NCBI GenBank assembly: GCA_963809825.1
Contig: CAWELJ010000001.1
Span: 35,641-99,640 of the forward strand
Reading direction: 5' to 3'
Origin: Bog-473 sp963809825
Lineage (GTDB): Bacteria > Actinomycetota > Acidimicrobiia > Acidimicrobiales > RAAP-2
DNA length: 64,000 nt
In this document: piece after piece, positions 1 through 9,494 of the stretch
Layout: each line of letters starts with the position of its first letter
Position numbering within the stretch: position 1 is the first letter of the stretch
Notes under the pieces: generated by a model
The model's input: the letters and a program-made list of their open reading frames with translations, nothing else
Databases searched by the model: none
Told to the model about the DNA's origin: nothing
Position numbers and translations under genes: made by a program

Positions 1-1
1 C

Positions 2-67
2 GGCCGGGAGCTGGGCGCCCATGTGGTCCGCCCGCCCCTGTGGCCGGTCCGCGAGGACACCGAATAG
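2..67 (+). CDS. C-terminal end of an upstream gene (partial)
   Basis: An open frame enters from the left edge and ends at a TAG stop at 65-67, giving about 21 residues ending in PVREDTE. Third codon positions are almost all G or C, as in real genes here, so this is probably the tail of a gene upstream of the gcvP leader. Too little is visible to name it. Confidence 0.45.
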   Translation, partial: GRELGAHVVRPPLWPVREDTE

Positions 68-103
68 GCGCGGCAGGACGCCGGAGCTGCGGGGCCGGTG
101 CCG

Positions 104-109
104 TATAGT
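104..109 (+). promoter_or_regulatory. Probable -10 box for the gcvP leader
   Basis: The hexamer TATAGT is close to the TATAAT consensus and lies about 30 nt before the first glycine aptamer, where the -10 box of a riboswitch-controlled transcript is expected. No clear -35 box is visible 17 nt upstream. Confidence 0.45.
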
Positions 110-137
110 GGGTCCACAACTGAATACGCCGTTTGAA

Positions 138-335
138 CCGGAGCGCCAGAGTCCCCGTGGTTCGCAGTCGAGGGGACGCCGGAGGAGCAACTCTCCCCGA
201 GAAACTCTCAGGCCGACATACCGCCCCGGCGAGGCAACTCTGGAAAGCGGACGCGCCGTCGGCGTCCGCACCGAAGGTGGAAGTCGCTCACGTGCGGCGA
301 GACTCTCAGGTCCGATGACAGAGCGGGGAGGACGT
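138..335 (+). promoter_or_regulatory. Tandem glycine riboswitch
   Basis: Two successive glycine aptamers can be read. Each has a purine-rich GGAG/GGTGG arm and the hallmark ACTCTCAGG segment: at about 203-212 in aptamer 1 and 302-310 in aptamer 2. Aptamer 1 also shows the downstream GAGGCAACTCTGGAAAG part, and aptamer 2 the GATGACAGAGCGGGG part. The linker is only a few bases, typical of the tandem class. It sits directly upstream of gcvP, the P-protein of the glycine cleavage system, so it very likely turns on expression when glycine is abundant. No obvious intrinsic terminator lies between aptamer 2 and the gene, so control may act on translation. Confidence 0.93.
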
Positions 336-379
336 CCAACGAGCGCCGCGTGACCCGCGGCGCATGTCAGGAGGCCCCC

Positions 380-3247
<2,868 letters not shown>

Positions 3248-3256
3248 GGGGGTCGC

Positions 3257-3646
3257 TCAGACCAGCGCCATCAGACCGATGCCGCACGCGGCGGCGGCCA
3301 GACAGACGGCGAGACCGCCCAGCGTGTAGGCGACGGCCTCGCCCCGATGTCCGGTATGCAGGAGGTGGATGGTCTCCCAGCTTGCGGTCGACCACGTCGT
3401 GTAGCCGCCGCACAACCCGGCCCCGATGACGGCCAGGACGTGCGGCCCGAGGCCGTGATAGAGCGCGAGCCCCGTGAACACCCCGAGGAGCAGCGAGCCC
3501 GAGGCGTTGACGACCATCGTGCCCACCGGAAGCGGGTCGGAGCGCCGGAAGCCGAGGTGATGGATGAGAAGCGCCCGCAGGACGGCACCGGCACCGCCCG
3601 CCAACGCGACCAGGAGGGCGACGCCGAGGGTGGGGGAGGGGCTCAT
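3257..3646 (-). CDS. crcB: Fluoride channel CrcB/Fluc, second subunit
   Basis: A 129-residue membrane protein of the CrcB/Fluc family, which exports fluoride passively. It has four hydrophobic segments, the family motif NASGSLLLG in helix 2 and GGYTTWSTAS around the helix 3 break. The start is the ATG at 3646, which overlaps the TGA of the upstream crcB gene (ATGA), so the two are translationally coupled. Paired small CrcB proteins are known to form heterodimeric channels in many Gram-positive bacteria. A longer open frame continues upstream but would run through the partner gene, so I rejected it. The gene ends nine bases from the convergent gcvP stop. Confidence 0.92.
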   Translation of the reverse strand: MSPSPTLGVALLVALAGGAGAVLRALLIHHLGFRRSDPLPVGTMVVNASGSLLLGVFTGLALYHGLGPHVLAVIGAGLCGGYTTWSTASWETIHLLHTGHRGEAVAYTLGGLAVCLAAAACGIGLMALV

Positions 3647-4149
3647 CCGCCCGCCCTGCGCCGGCCGAGCCCGTGACCCGCCACGACGAGGACCAGCCCT
3701 CCGGCAACGGTGGCGGCCAGGTAGGCGAGGGCCATCCCGAGGTCCCCGTGCTTGGCCAACAAGGTGGCGTCGACGGCGAGGGTGGAATAGGTGGTCCATC
3801 CGCCGAGAAAGCCGATGATCAGCACGGGCCGCAACAGGTGGAACCGGGGCGAGAGCTGTTCCGTGACCGGGATCAACAGACCGATGGCGAAGGAGCCGCT
3901 CAGGTTGACGAGGAGCGTGACCCAGGGGAAGCCGCCGGCGGCAACCGGATGGTGCGCCGCCAGCAGGTACCGCGCCACGGTCCCGAGGGCGCCGCCGACG
4001 AACACCGCCGCCAGCGTCGTCGCCGACAACCCGAGCAGGGGGAGGACGGGCTCATCGAGGAGGTCGGGCGCGCCGCCCGCATCGAGCCGTCGGTGCTCGC
4101 TCGCGAAGAGGTCGTGCTGCTCCGTCTCGGGGTGCACCTGCTCGTCCAT
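3643..4149 (-). CDS. crcB: Fluoride channel CrcB/Fluc, first subunit
   Basis: A 168-residue CrcB/Fluc-family protein with four membrane segments. Helix 2 carries NLSGSFAIGLL and the helix 3 break carries GGWTTYSTLAVD, the polar Thr/Ser track of fluoride channels. It is longer than the usual 120-130 residues because of an N-terminal extension of about 35 mostly polar, acidic residues that looks cytoplasmic. The first hydrophobic segment begins near LSATTLAAVFVGG, and an internal start there cannot be excluded. It is the first gene of a two-gene unit with the second crcB and lies directly behind a fluoride riboswitch, which strongly supports the function. Confidence 0.92.
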   Translation of the reverse strand: MDEQVHPETEQHDLFASEHRRLDAGGAPDLLDEPVLPLLGLSATTLAAVFVGGALGTVARYLLAAHHPVAAGGFPWVTLLVNLSGSFAIGLLIPVTEQLSPRFHLLRPVLIIGFLGGWTTYSTLAVDATLLAKHGDLGMALAYLAATVAGGLVLVVAGHGLGRRRAGG

Positions 4150-4170
4150 GGCCCGGCCCTCCAGTGCCGC

Positions 4171-4242
4171 CTGTCAGGAGCCATTAGCCATGTCGTCGCG
4201 GCGGTTCGGGGCGGCGCCCCCCGGCGGGACCCATCGCCGGTC
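4171..4242 (-). promoter_or_regulatory. Fluoride riboswitch (crcB motif)
   Basis: On the minus strand the leader reads GGCGATGGGTCCCGCC, then CGAACCGCC, then a short hairpin and TAATGGCTCCTGACAG. These are the conserved blocks of the fluoride-sensing crcB RNA motif: the GGCGAUGG...CCGCC arm and the distal UGAUGGC(U/C)CCU segment that forms the pseudoknot. It ends about 20 nt before the first crcB start codon. A TACCAT hexamer at 4262-4267 could be the -10 box. The combination with a crcB pair makes this a confident call even without a covariance search. Confidence 0.93.
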
Positions 4243-4305
4243 GGTGTCACTGCGGCCCACCATGGTACAGCGGCGCCGTGGCGGATTCCGCGGCGCCGGT
4301 GCCGA

Positions 4306-5055
4306 TCAGTCGAGCCGTGGACCGGGGGCGCGGCGGAACTGGAAGGGCTCGCTCTCCCGCCCGGCCACCACGTACCAGCACTCGCCCGTGCCGTCGGAGT
4401 CCAGAATGCGCTGGAAGGCCGCGACGACGTCCGCCACCTCGATGATGGGGAACCCCATGTCGAGCAGCGTCTGCTCCGAGCCCTTGATGATGTTCGTGTA
4501 CGCGAACGACGGGCACAGCGCGTGCACCCGGATGCCGTCCGGCTCGTAGACCTGACCCAACGAGCGTGCCAGTCCGACGACGGCATGCTTGTTGGCCGAG
4601 TAGATCGGGTCGAACGGTACGGCGACGAGGCCCGCCATGGAGGCGGTTGCGACGATGAGGCCGCCGCCGCTGGCCTTGATGGCGGGCCGGGCGGCGGCGA
4701 TGCCGTAGACGACGCCGTCGAGGTTGATGGCCATGGAGCGCCGGTAGGCCTCGGGATCGAAGTCGTCGCCCATCCCGCACCACGAGGTCACGCCCGCATT
4801 GAGGTGCGCGATGTGGAGCGCACCGAACGCATCGACCGCGGCCGCGACCGCGGCATTGCTCGCCGCGGGATCCGCAACGTCGGTGGGGACGAAACGGCCA
4901 CCGAGCTCCTCGGCGAGTGCGCCCCCGCGCGCCACGTCGATGTCGGCGATCAGGACGCGGGCACCATGGGCCGCGAGGTGCCGGGCCACCCCCTCGCCGA
5001 TGCCGTTGCTGCCGCCGGTGATGAGGGCGACCTTGCCGTCCACGTCCATTGCCAT
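4306..5055 (-). CDS. SDR-family NAD(P)-dependent oxidoreductase
   Basis: A 249-residue classical short-chain dehydrogenase. The Rossmann motif TGGSNGIGEG is near residues 14-23. The acidic residue ending the second strand (IADID) suggests NAD(H) preference. The usual NNAG is replaced by LNAG, and the catalytic YSANK motif is in the expected place. Substrate cannot be told from sequence. There is no Shine-Dalgarno; instead TACGAT (5064-5069) lies 8 nt before the ATG, suggesting a leaderless mRNA. A second ATG two codons later is an alternative start. It faces the same way as the crcB pair but is separated from it by the fluoride riboswitch. Confidence 0.9.
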   Translation of the reverse strand: MAMDVDGKVALITGGSNGIGEGVARHLAAHGARVLIADIDVARGGALAEELGGRFVPTDVADPAASNAAVAAAVDAFGALHIAHLNAGVTSWCGMGDDFDPEAYRRSMAINLDGVVYGIAAARPAIKASGGGLIVATASMAGLVAVPFDPIYSANKHAVVGLARSLGQVYEPDGIRVHALCPSFAYTNIIKGSEQTLLDMGFPIIEVADVVAAFQRILDSDGTGECWYVVAGRESEPFQFRRAPGPRLD

Positions 5056-5063
5056 GGGGGTGG

Positions 5064-5069
5064 ATCGTA
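5064..5069 (-). promoter_or_regulatory. Putative -10 box of a leaderless SDR transcript
   Basis: TACGAT fits the TANNNT actinobacterial -10 pattern and ends 8 nt before the ATG. There is no ribosome-binding site in between, so transcription would start at or next to the start codon. Confidence 0.4.
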
Positions 5070-5085
5070 GGTGAAGGTCGGCGGC

Positions 5086-7113
5086 TCAGGCCCCGAGGGC
5101 GGCCGGGAGGGGTTCGGCGTGCACCACGCTGAGATGCTGGATCGGACGCGTCAGGGCCACGTAGAGCAGCCGGAGGCCCCGGTGGTCCGAGCCCGCGATC
5201 GCCGCGGGCTCGACCACCACGACCGCGTCGAACTCGAGCCCCTTGGCCGCGGGCGCCGGGACGATGGTGATGGGGCGGGCCATCGCATCGCGCTCGAGCA
5301 GGCCGACGTCCGCGTCGCGTCGGGTCAGCCGGGCCAGCGCCGGTACGAGCTCGATGGGCGCGATCACCGCCACCAGGGCGTGCTCGCCGCTCAGGAGCCG
5401 GGCCTCGGACACCGCGGCCGGAACCAGCATCTCGGCCGTCACGGCATGGACGGCCGGGTCGGTGCGGCCACTGCGGATGGACGAGGTGGGGCCCACCCCG
5501 GGCGCCGCCACGGGCAGGAGACGGGATGCGAAGTCGAGCACCCGGCCCGGGGCTCGGTAGCCGAGCGTCAGCTCGTCGTGATGGAGCGGCGCCGCTTCGG
5601 GCAGGTGGGCCCGCACCTCGGACCAGTCGGCGTAGGTCCAGGGTCCCGTGGCCTGTGCCAGGTCGCCCAACACGGTGATCGACCCCGAGGGGGCACGGCG
5701 GGCGATCATGCGGAACTGCATCGGCGTGAGGTCCTGCGCCTCGTCGACCACGATGTGGCCGTAGGTGCGGGTGCGACCGCCGATCAGGGAGGAGGCCTCG
5801 TCGAGGAGGGCGAGGTCGTCGGCGCTCCATGCCGTCGACGCGACCGTCGCGGCGCGGGTTCTGAGCAACAGCTGCCGCTCGTCGTGGGTCAGGAGGCCGA
5901 CGGAGAATCGTTCGAGCTGGGCCCGTGAGCACAACAGGTCGCGCACGAGCGCGGTGGGGGAGACCGCGGGCCACAGGGTGTCGAGGAGACCGGAGAACTC
6001 GTCGGTTGAGATGAGCTCGCCCTCGAACCAGGTCTCGTCGGCACCGAGACGGGCCGACGAGCGGAACGCCCGGCGCGCCTCGCTGACGAGACGGGAGCGC
6101 AACGCGAGCCGGCCGGCCTTGTAGGGCGCTGGACGGGCCACGATCGACCCCACGAGTTGGTTGACCTGCTCCGCTCCGAGCGTGGCTCGCGCAAAGCGGA
6201 CGCGCAGGCTGACGTCCTCGTCGAGCATCCGGCGCCGACCTTCGAGCGCCCGCCGCAAGAGCTCGCTCATCCGGGCGTCCCCCTTGAGACGGCGCACGGC
6301 CATCGGTTCCTCGACGCGCACCTTGGCCTTGGGCGCGATGTCAGCGACGGTCGTCTGGACCACGGCCTCCTCACCGAGGGAGGGAAGGACCTGTGCGATG
6401 TAGCGCAGGAACGCCCGGCTCGGGCCGAGCACCAGGACGCCGTCCCGGCTGAGTGGGGGATGGTTGTACAGGAGGAAGGCGGCCCGGTGGAGTCCGACGG
6501 CCGTCTTCCCGGTCCCGGGACCCCCTTGCACGGTCAGCAACCGGCCCAGCGGGGCGCGGATGATCTCGTCCTGCTCGGCCTGGATCGTGGCCACGATGTC
6601 GAGCATCTCGCCGGTGCGGGCACGCTCGAGCTCGGCCAGGAGCGCGTCACCGCCGCGGAGCCTGGTCGAGCCGGCACCGTCGTCCCCGGCGCCGAAGAGG
6701 TCGTCGGCCACGGCGACGACGGAGCGGCGGTCCACCATGATCTGGCGGCGCCGGGCCAGGCCCAGGGCGTCCTTCGCGCTGGCCCGGTAGAAGGGCACCG
6801 CGACGGGGGCCCGCCAGTCCACGACGACGGGATCGGAGCGGGCATCCTCGACGTGGCGGCGGCCGATATGCCAGGTGGGGCCCTCGTCCTCGTCGACGCG
6901 CCCGAAGAGGAGGGGCCGGGCGCTGTCCGCCAGGAGGTTGACCCGGCGCGAGAGAGCTGCCACGTAGTCGAGGTCGGGGTTCCCCGCACCGATCAGATCC
7001 AGGAGGAGCTGCTCGGCACGTTGGCGCATGGCGGTGAGCGACAGGAGCGCATGGTCGAGGTAGGCCTGCTCGGCCTGGAGCTCGGGATCGGGGAGGGGAG
7101 TTGCCCCGATCAT
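5086..7113 (-). CDS. helD: HelD-like UvrD/Rep-family ATPase (RNA polymerase-associated)
   Basis: A 675-residue superfamily 1 helicase-like ATPase of the HelD type found in actinobacteria. The N-terminal 100 residues are a coiled-coil-prone arm beginning EQAYLDHALLSL, followed by the VVDWRAP segment typical of HelD. The Walker A motif is GPGTGKT at 198-204, with VVDEAQDLTP as the DEAQ-box Walker B. A C-terminal EFDAVVVVEP segment and LYVALTRPIQHLSVV match the 2A/2B helicase domain. HelD proteins bind RNA polymerase and help release it from DNA or nucleic-acid-blocked states; some actinobacterial members (HelR) give rifampicin tolerance. The leader contains a promoter and an intrinsic terminator, so attenuation is possible. 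Confidence 0.88.
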   Translation of the reverse strand: MIGATPLPDPELQAEQAYLDHALLSLTAMRQRAEQLLLDLIGAGNPDLDYVAALSRRVNLLADSARPLLFGRVDEDEGPTWHIGRRHVEDARSDPVVVDWRAPVAVPFYRASAKDALGLARRRQIMVDRRSVVAVADDLFGAGDDGAGSTRLRGGDALLAELERARTGEMLDIVATIQAEQDEIIRAPLGRLLTVQGGPGTGKTAVGLHRAAFLLYNHPPLSRDGVLVLGPSRAFLRYIAQVLPSLGEEAVVQTTVADIAPKAKVRVEEPMAVRRLKGDARMSELLRRALEGRRRMLDEDVSLRVRFARATLGAEQVNQLVGSIVARPAPYKAGRLALRSRLVSEARRAFRSSARLGADETWFEGELISTDEFSGLLDTLWPAVSPTALVRDLLCSRAQLERFSVGLLTHDERQLLLRTRAATVASTAWSADDLALLDEASSLIGGRTRTYGHIVVDEAQDLTPMQFRMIARRAPSGSITVLGDLAQATGPWTYADWSEVRAHLPEAAPLHHDELTLGYRAPGRVLDFASRLLPVAAPGVGPTSSIRSGRTDPAVHAVTAEMLVPAAVSEARLLSGEHALVAVIAPIELVPALARLTRRDADVGLLERDAMARPITIVPAPAAKGLEFDAVVVVEPAAIAGSDHRGLRLLYVALTRPIQHLSVVHAEPLPAALGA

Positions 7114-7156
7114 CGGAGCGATGCCCTCGTGAAATCACGCGCAACTACGACCGCGC

Positions 7157-7181
7157 AAAAATCCCCGGACATTCCGGGGAT
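7157..7181 (-). terminator. Intrinsic terminator upstream of helD
   Basis: On the minus strand an 8-bp perfect stem ATCCCCGG/CCGGGGAT with a 5-nt loop is followed at once by TTTTT: a textbook Rho-independent terminator. It lies after ridA and 44 nt before the helD start codon. It may end the ridA transcript, end a short orphan transcript, or act as a conditional attenuator for helD. Confidence 0.85.
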
Positions 7182-7282
7182 CATACCTAGATTTCTGGCC
7201 CTCTACAAGCCCTCTACCTGGTATTTCACCTTCTCATCCGTCCGGACTTTGAACCTTTAACCAGGGGGACTTATCGCCTGTC

Positions 7283-7311
7283 ACTTTACTGAATTGCGAC
7301 ACCTGAATCAA
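7283..7311 (-). promoter_or_regulatory. Sigma-70-like promoter between ridA and helD
   Basis: On the minus strand TTGATT (7306-7311) and TAAAGT (7283-7288) are separated by exactly 17 nt. Both boxes match four of six consensus positions. Predicted start is near 7276. It fires toward the terminator at 7157-7181 and helD. The surrounding 150 bp are much richer in A and T than the rest of the window, as expected for a promoter region. Confidence 0.6.
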
Positions 7312-7345
7312 GCATTTTCCACACGCTTGCTGGCGGGGTGACCTC

Positions 7346-7738
7346 CTAGCGGGCTGCGAGGACCTCGATCTCGACCTTGAGCTCCGGGAAGGCCAGGCGG
7401 GTGACCCCGATGAGGGTGCTCGCCGGGAGGCTCGAACCGAGGATCTTCTGCGCCGCCGGTGCGAGGACCTCGACGATGGCGTCCACGTCCGTCGTGTAGA
7501 TCGTCGACTTGACGATGTCGGCCGGGGTCATACCGCCGGCCGCCAGTACCGACACGACGTTGTCGAGCGCCACCCGAACCTGCTCGCCCATCTCCGCCGA
7601 CGCCGGCAGGGACCCATCCGGGCCCATCGCCGTCTGGCCGGAACACACCAGGAGCTCCCGTGGTTCGGTGAGTTTGACCGCCTGTGAGAACCCGAATCCC
7701 TTCGACCACTCCCAGGGGTTGATCTCTTCGCGTGCCAT
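7346..7738 (-). CDS. RidA/YjgF/UK114-family protein
   Basis: A 130-residue RidA-family protein. Members hydrolyse reactive enamine/imine intermediates made by PLP enzymes; others in the family have different or unknown roles. Visible family features are LLVCSGQTAMGPDGSLP in the middle, the segment VVSVLAAGGMTPADIVK, and a C-terminal IGVTRLAFPELKVEIEVLA. The arginine that binds the substrate carboxylate in true RidA (usually in a C-terminal RxxV/A block) appears as TRLAFP, which is compatible but not decisive. GGAGG lies 6 nt before the ATG, supporting the start. It is followed by the AT-rich helD leader. Confidence 0.88.
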   Translation of the reverse strand: MAREEINPWEWSKGFGFSQAVKLTEPRELLVCSGQTAMGPDGSLPASAEMGEQVRVALDNVVSVLAAGGMTPADIVKSTIYTTDVDAIVEVLAPAAQKILGSSLPASTLIGVTRLAFPELKVEIEVLAAR

Positions 7739-7867
7739 AGCCGCCTCCTTCGCCGACGCGGTGCCCGTCGGCCACCCTAACGACAAGGCCCCTCGGTCCA
7801 CGGATGCGCCCAGGACGGGGGAGGAAGCCCGCGTGTCCCACCGGGGGCGATTCGTATTGAACTTAAC

Positions 7868-7881
7868 ATAATGAACATTAT
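7868..7881. promoter_or_regulatory. 14-bp inverted repeat upstream of ridA
   Basis: ATAATG and CATTAT form a perfect 6-bp inverted repeat with a 2-nt spacer in an AT-rich island about 130 bp upstream of the ridA start. This is a plausible binding site for a dimeric regulator or part of the ridA promoter. No cognate regulator is adjacent. Confidence 0.35.
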
Positions 7882-7942
7882 CGGCGGCACGGGGGGAGCA
7901 AAGGTCCAGTTCGGGACCGGTGGCCCAACCAGCGGGGAGATC

Positions 7943-8788
7943 TCAGTGGTAGAGGCGGGCGACGAAGCCGACGTCGTCATCCCGGTAGCCGGCATCGGCG
8001 GCCGCCTGGTACAGGTCGCGCAGAGCCGGACCGATCCAGAGTCTGGCGGTGCCGCTGGCGGCGACGGACTCGGAGGCCAGCCGCGCGTCCTTGGCTCCGA
8101 GCTCCGTGGTCCACCAGGTCGGCCCCGAACCCTCCAGGATGGTCTGGAAGCGGTTCTTGACCCCCGCGGCGACCACGGCTGACTCGGCGAAGAGGTCGGT
8201 CAGGTCGTCGTCATCGAGGCCGCCCGCCCGGGCCACTGTGAACGCCTCGGCCAGGGTGGCGATGCCGGACAGCAGGAGGAGGTTGGAGGCCAGCTTGGCG
8301 CTCGATGCCATCTCCGGGCGGGGGTAGTACCGCACCCGGTCGGACAGCGTCGCCAGTACCGGCCGTATGAGGTCGACGGTCTCCGCAGCGCCACCGGCCA
8401 GGTAGACGGCGTCACCGGAGCGGACGGCCTGCGGGGCGCCGAGGATCGGGAGCGCGGCGAAGCGGGCGAAGGTGACGCCGAGCTGTGCACTCAGGCCGGG
8501 CGAGATGGTCGAGCAGTCCAGATAGATGCGGTCACCGACGGCGGAGAGGATGCCGCCGTCGCCCAGGGCGACCTCCCGGACCGCGTCGTCGTTGGCGAGG
8601 CTCGTGATGACCACCTCGGCCGAGGTCACCGCGGCAGCCGGGGTGCCCGCCTGGGTGGCGCCGATCTCGAGCAGCGGACCGGCGCGTCCCTCCGAGCGGT
8701 TCCACACGGTCACGTGCTGCCCGCCCTGCAAGAGACGCTCCGAGAGAGCCCGCCCCATGTTGCCGAGACCGAGGACGGCGATCTTCAT
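7943..8788 (-). CDS. NAD(P)-dependent beta-hydroxyacid dehydrogenase family oxidoreductase
   Basis: A 281-residue member of the 3-hydroxyisobutyrate/6-phosphogluconate dehydrogenase superfamily. It begins with MKIAVLGLGNMGRALSERL, containing the Rossmann GxGxMG motif. The substrate-binding block, usually DAPVSGG, reads ILGAPQAVRSGD here. The catalytic lysine region reads SAKLASNLLLLSG, with Lys in the expected place. The C-terminal helical domain GAKDARLASESVA is conserved. Family members include imine reductases and glyoxylate reductases; the substrate cannot be assigned. The true start is the ATG at 8788 behind an AGAGGGAG sequence. The longer open frame to 8899 lacks conserved sequence. 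Confidence 0.85.
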   Translation of the reverse strand: MKIAVLGLGNMGRALSERLLQGGQHVTVWNRSEGRAGPLLEIGATQAGTPAAAVTSAEVVITSLANDDAVREVALGDGGILSAVGDRIYLDCSTISPGLSAQLGVTFARFAALPILGAPQAVRSGDAVYLAGGAAETVDLIRPVLATLSDRVRYYPRPEMASSAKLASNLLLLSGIATLAEAFTVARAGGLDDDDLTDLFAESAVVAAGVKNRFQTILEGSGPTWWTTELGAKDARLASESVAASGTARLWIGPALRDLYQAAADAGYRDDDVGFVARLYH

Positions 8789-8901
8789 GACAGGGCTCCC
8801 TCTTCTGACGGCCCGAGCGGTCGTTCCCGAGCAGTATGCCCATTCGAACGGGGACGAAACCGCAGTGCCCGACGTGCACGCATCGGGCGTGCCGGCCACC
8901 G

Positions 8902-9171
8902 TCAGCCTGGTGCCCTCTCCCCCACTGCCCGGCGGATCTGCCGGAGAAGTGACGCCGGTTCGGACCGTGACGTCACCCGGTGCCGTACGAATTCGTCGCC
9001 GGCCAGCCGGACGTCGGCGAACATTCCGGCCCGGTCCTCGTGGAAATGGAGGAATGCCCGCGAGTGCCGGTAGAAGACGCCGGGAGTGCGTTCGACGAGG
9101 CCGTCGACGCCCCGGAGGTTCGCCAGCAGGTCGCTGATCCGCTCGAGGCCGGCCTGGGTCGCATGCCGCAC
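8902..9171 (-). CDS. Small conserved-looking protein of unknown function
   Basis: An 89-residue product read with strongly G/C third positions. It has no membrane segment. A segment around GVFYRHSRAFLHFHEDRAG is rich in His and aromatic residues and is followed by FADVRLAGDEF and a Leu/Arg-rich C-terminus. I recall similar unnamed proteins in actinobacteria but cannot name a family. The start is uncertain: the GTG at 9171 is used because codon bias and residue composition deteriorate upstream (a Pro/Ala-rich tract). The frame remains open to 9510, so a longer protein is possible. It could form a unit with the dehydrogenase that follows about 110 bp downstream. Confidence 0.55.
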   Translation of the reverse strand: MRHATQAGLERISDLLANLRGVDGLVERTPGVFYRHSRAFLHFHEDRAGMFADVRLAGDEFVRHRVTSRSEPASLLRQIRRAVGERAPG

Positions 9172-9494
9172 GACCCGACAGTACGCGGAGGCGTGGGCCT
9201 GGTGAGCCGGAGCGGGGGCTCCGGCCGGAGCCGCACCGGCGCCGGGAGACCGGGGGCTCGTGAAGGGGGCACGAATGCCTCCCGGCGCTCGGTGAGGTCT
9301 AGGGACAGCCTGCACCTCTCCTATTTGCGCGCGACGTGAACCCGCTGTGCGGTCCCTGAGAGAGCGTGAAATAGCACAAGCAATTGCCCAAGACCACCTC
9401 AAGTGGGTCTTTAGTCGCCTCTTACAGAGAACCCCAAGCGGACTCACAGCTGGGTGTCGGCTCATTGTGAAACGGCTGGGCTGAACTGTCGACC
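9172..9494. other. Intergenic region between divergent units
   Basis: About 320 bp separate the small minus-strand gene from the plus-strand export operon. The part from 9330 on is relatively AT-rich and should hold the operon promoter, but no convincing -35/-10 pair stands out. A bulged hairpin, AAGACCAC/GTGGGTCTT at about 9389-9411, is followed by TAG rather than a T run, so I do not call it a terminator. It could be a regulator site or leader structure. Confidence 0.4.

Noticed and set aside
4247..5974. 575-codon minus-strand frame across the SDR and helD genes
   Set aside because: It overlaps two well-supported genes in another frame and is Arg/Pro/Gly-rich without motifs.
9389..9411. 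Intrinsic terminator before the export operon
   Set aside because: The hairpin has a bulge and is followed by TAG rather than a T run, and no gene ends just before it on that strand.
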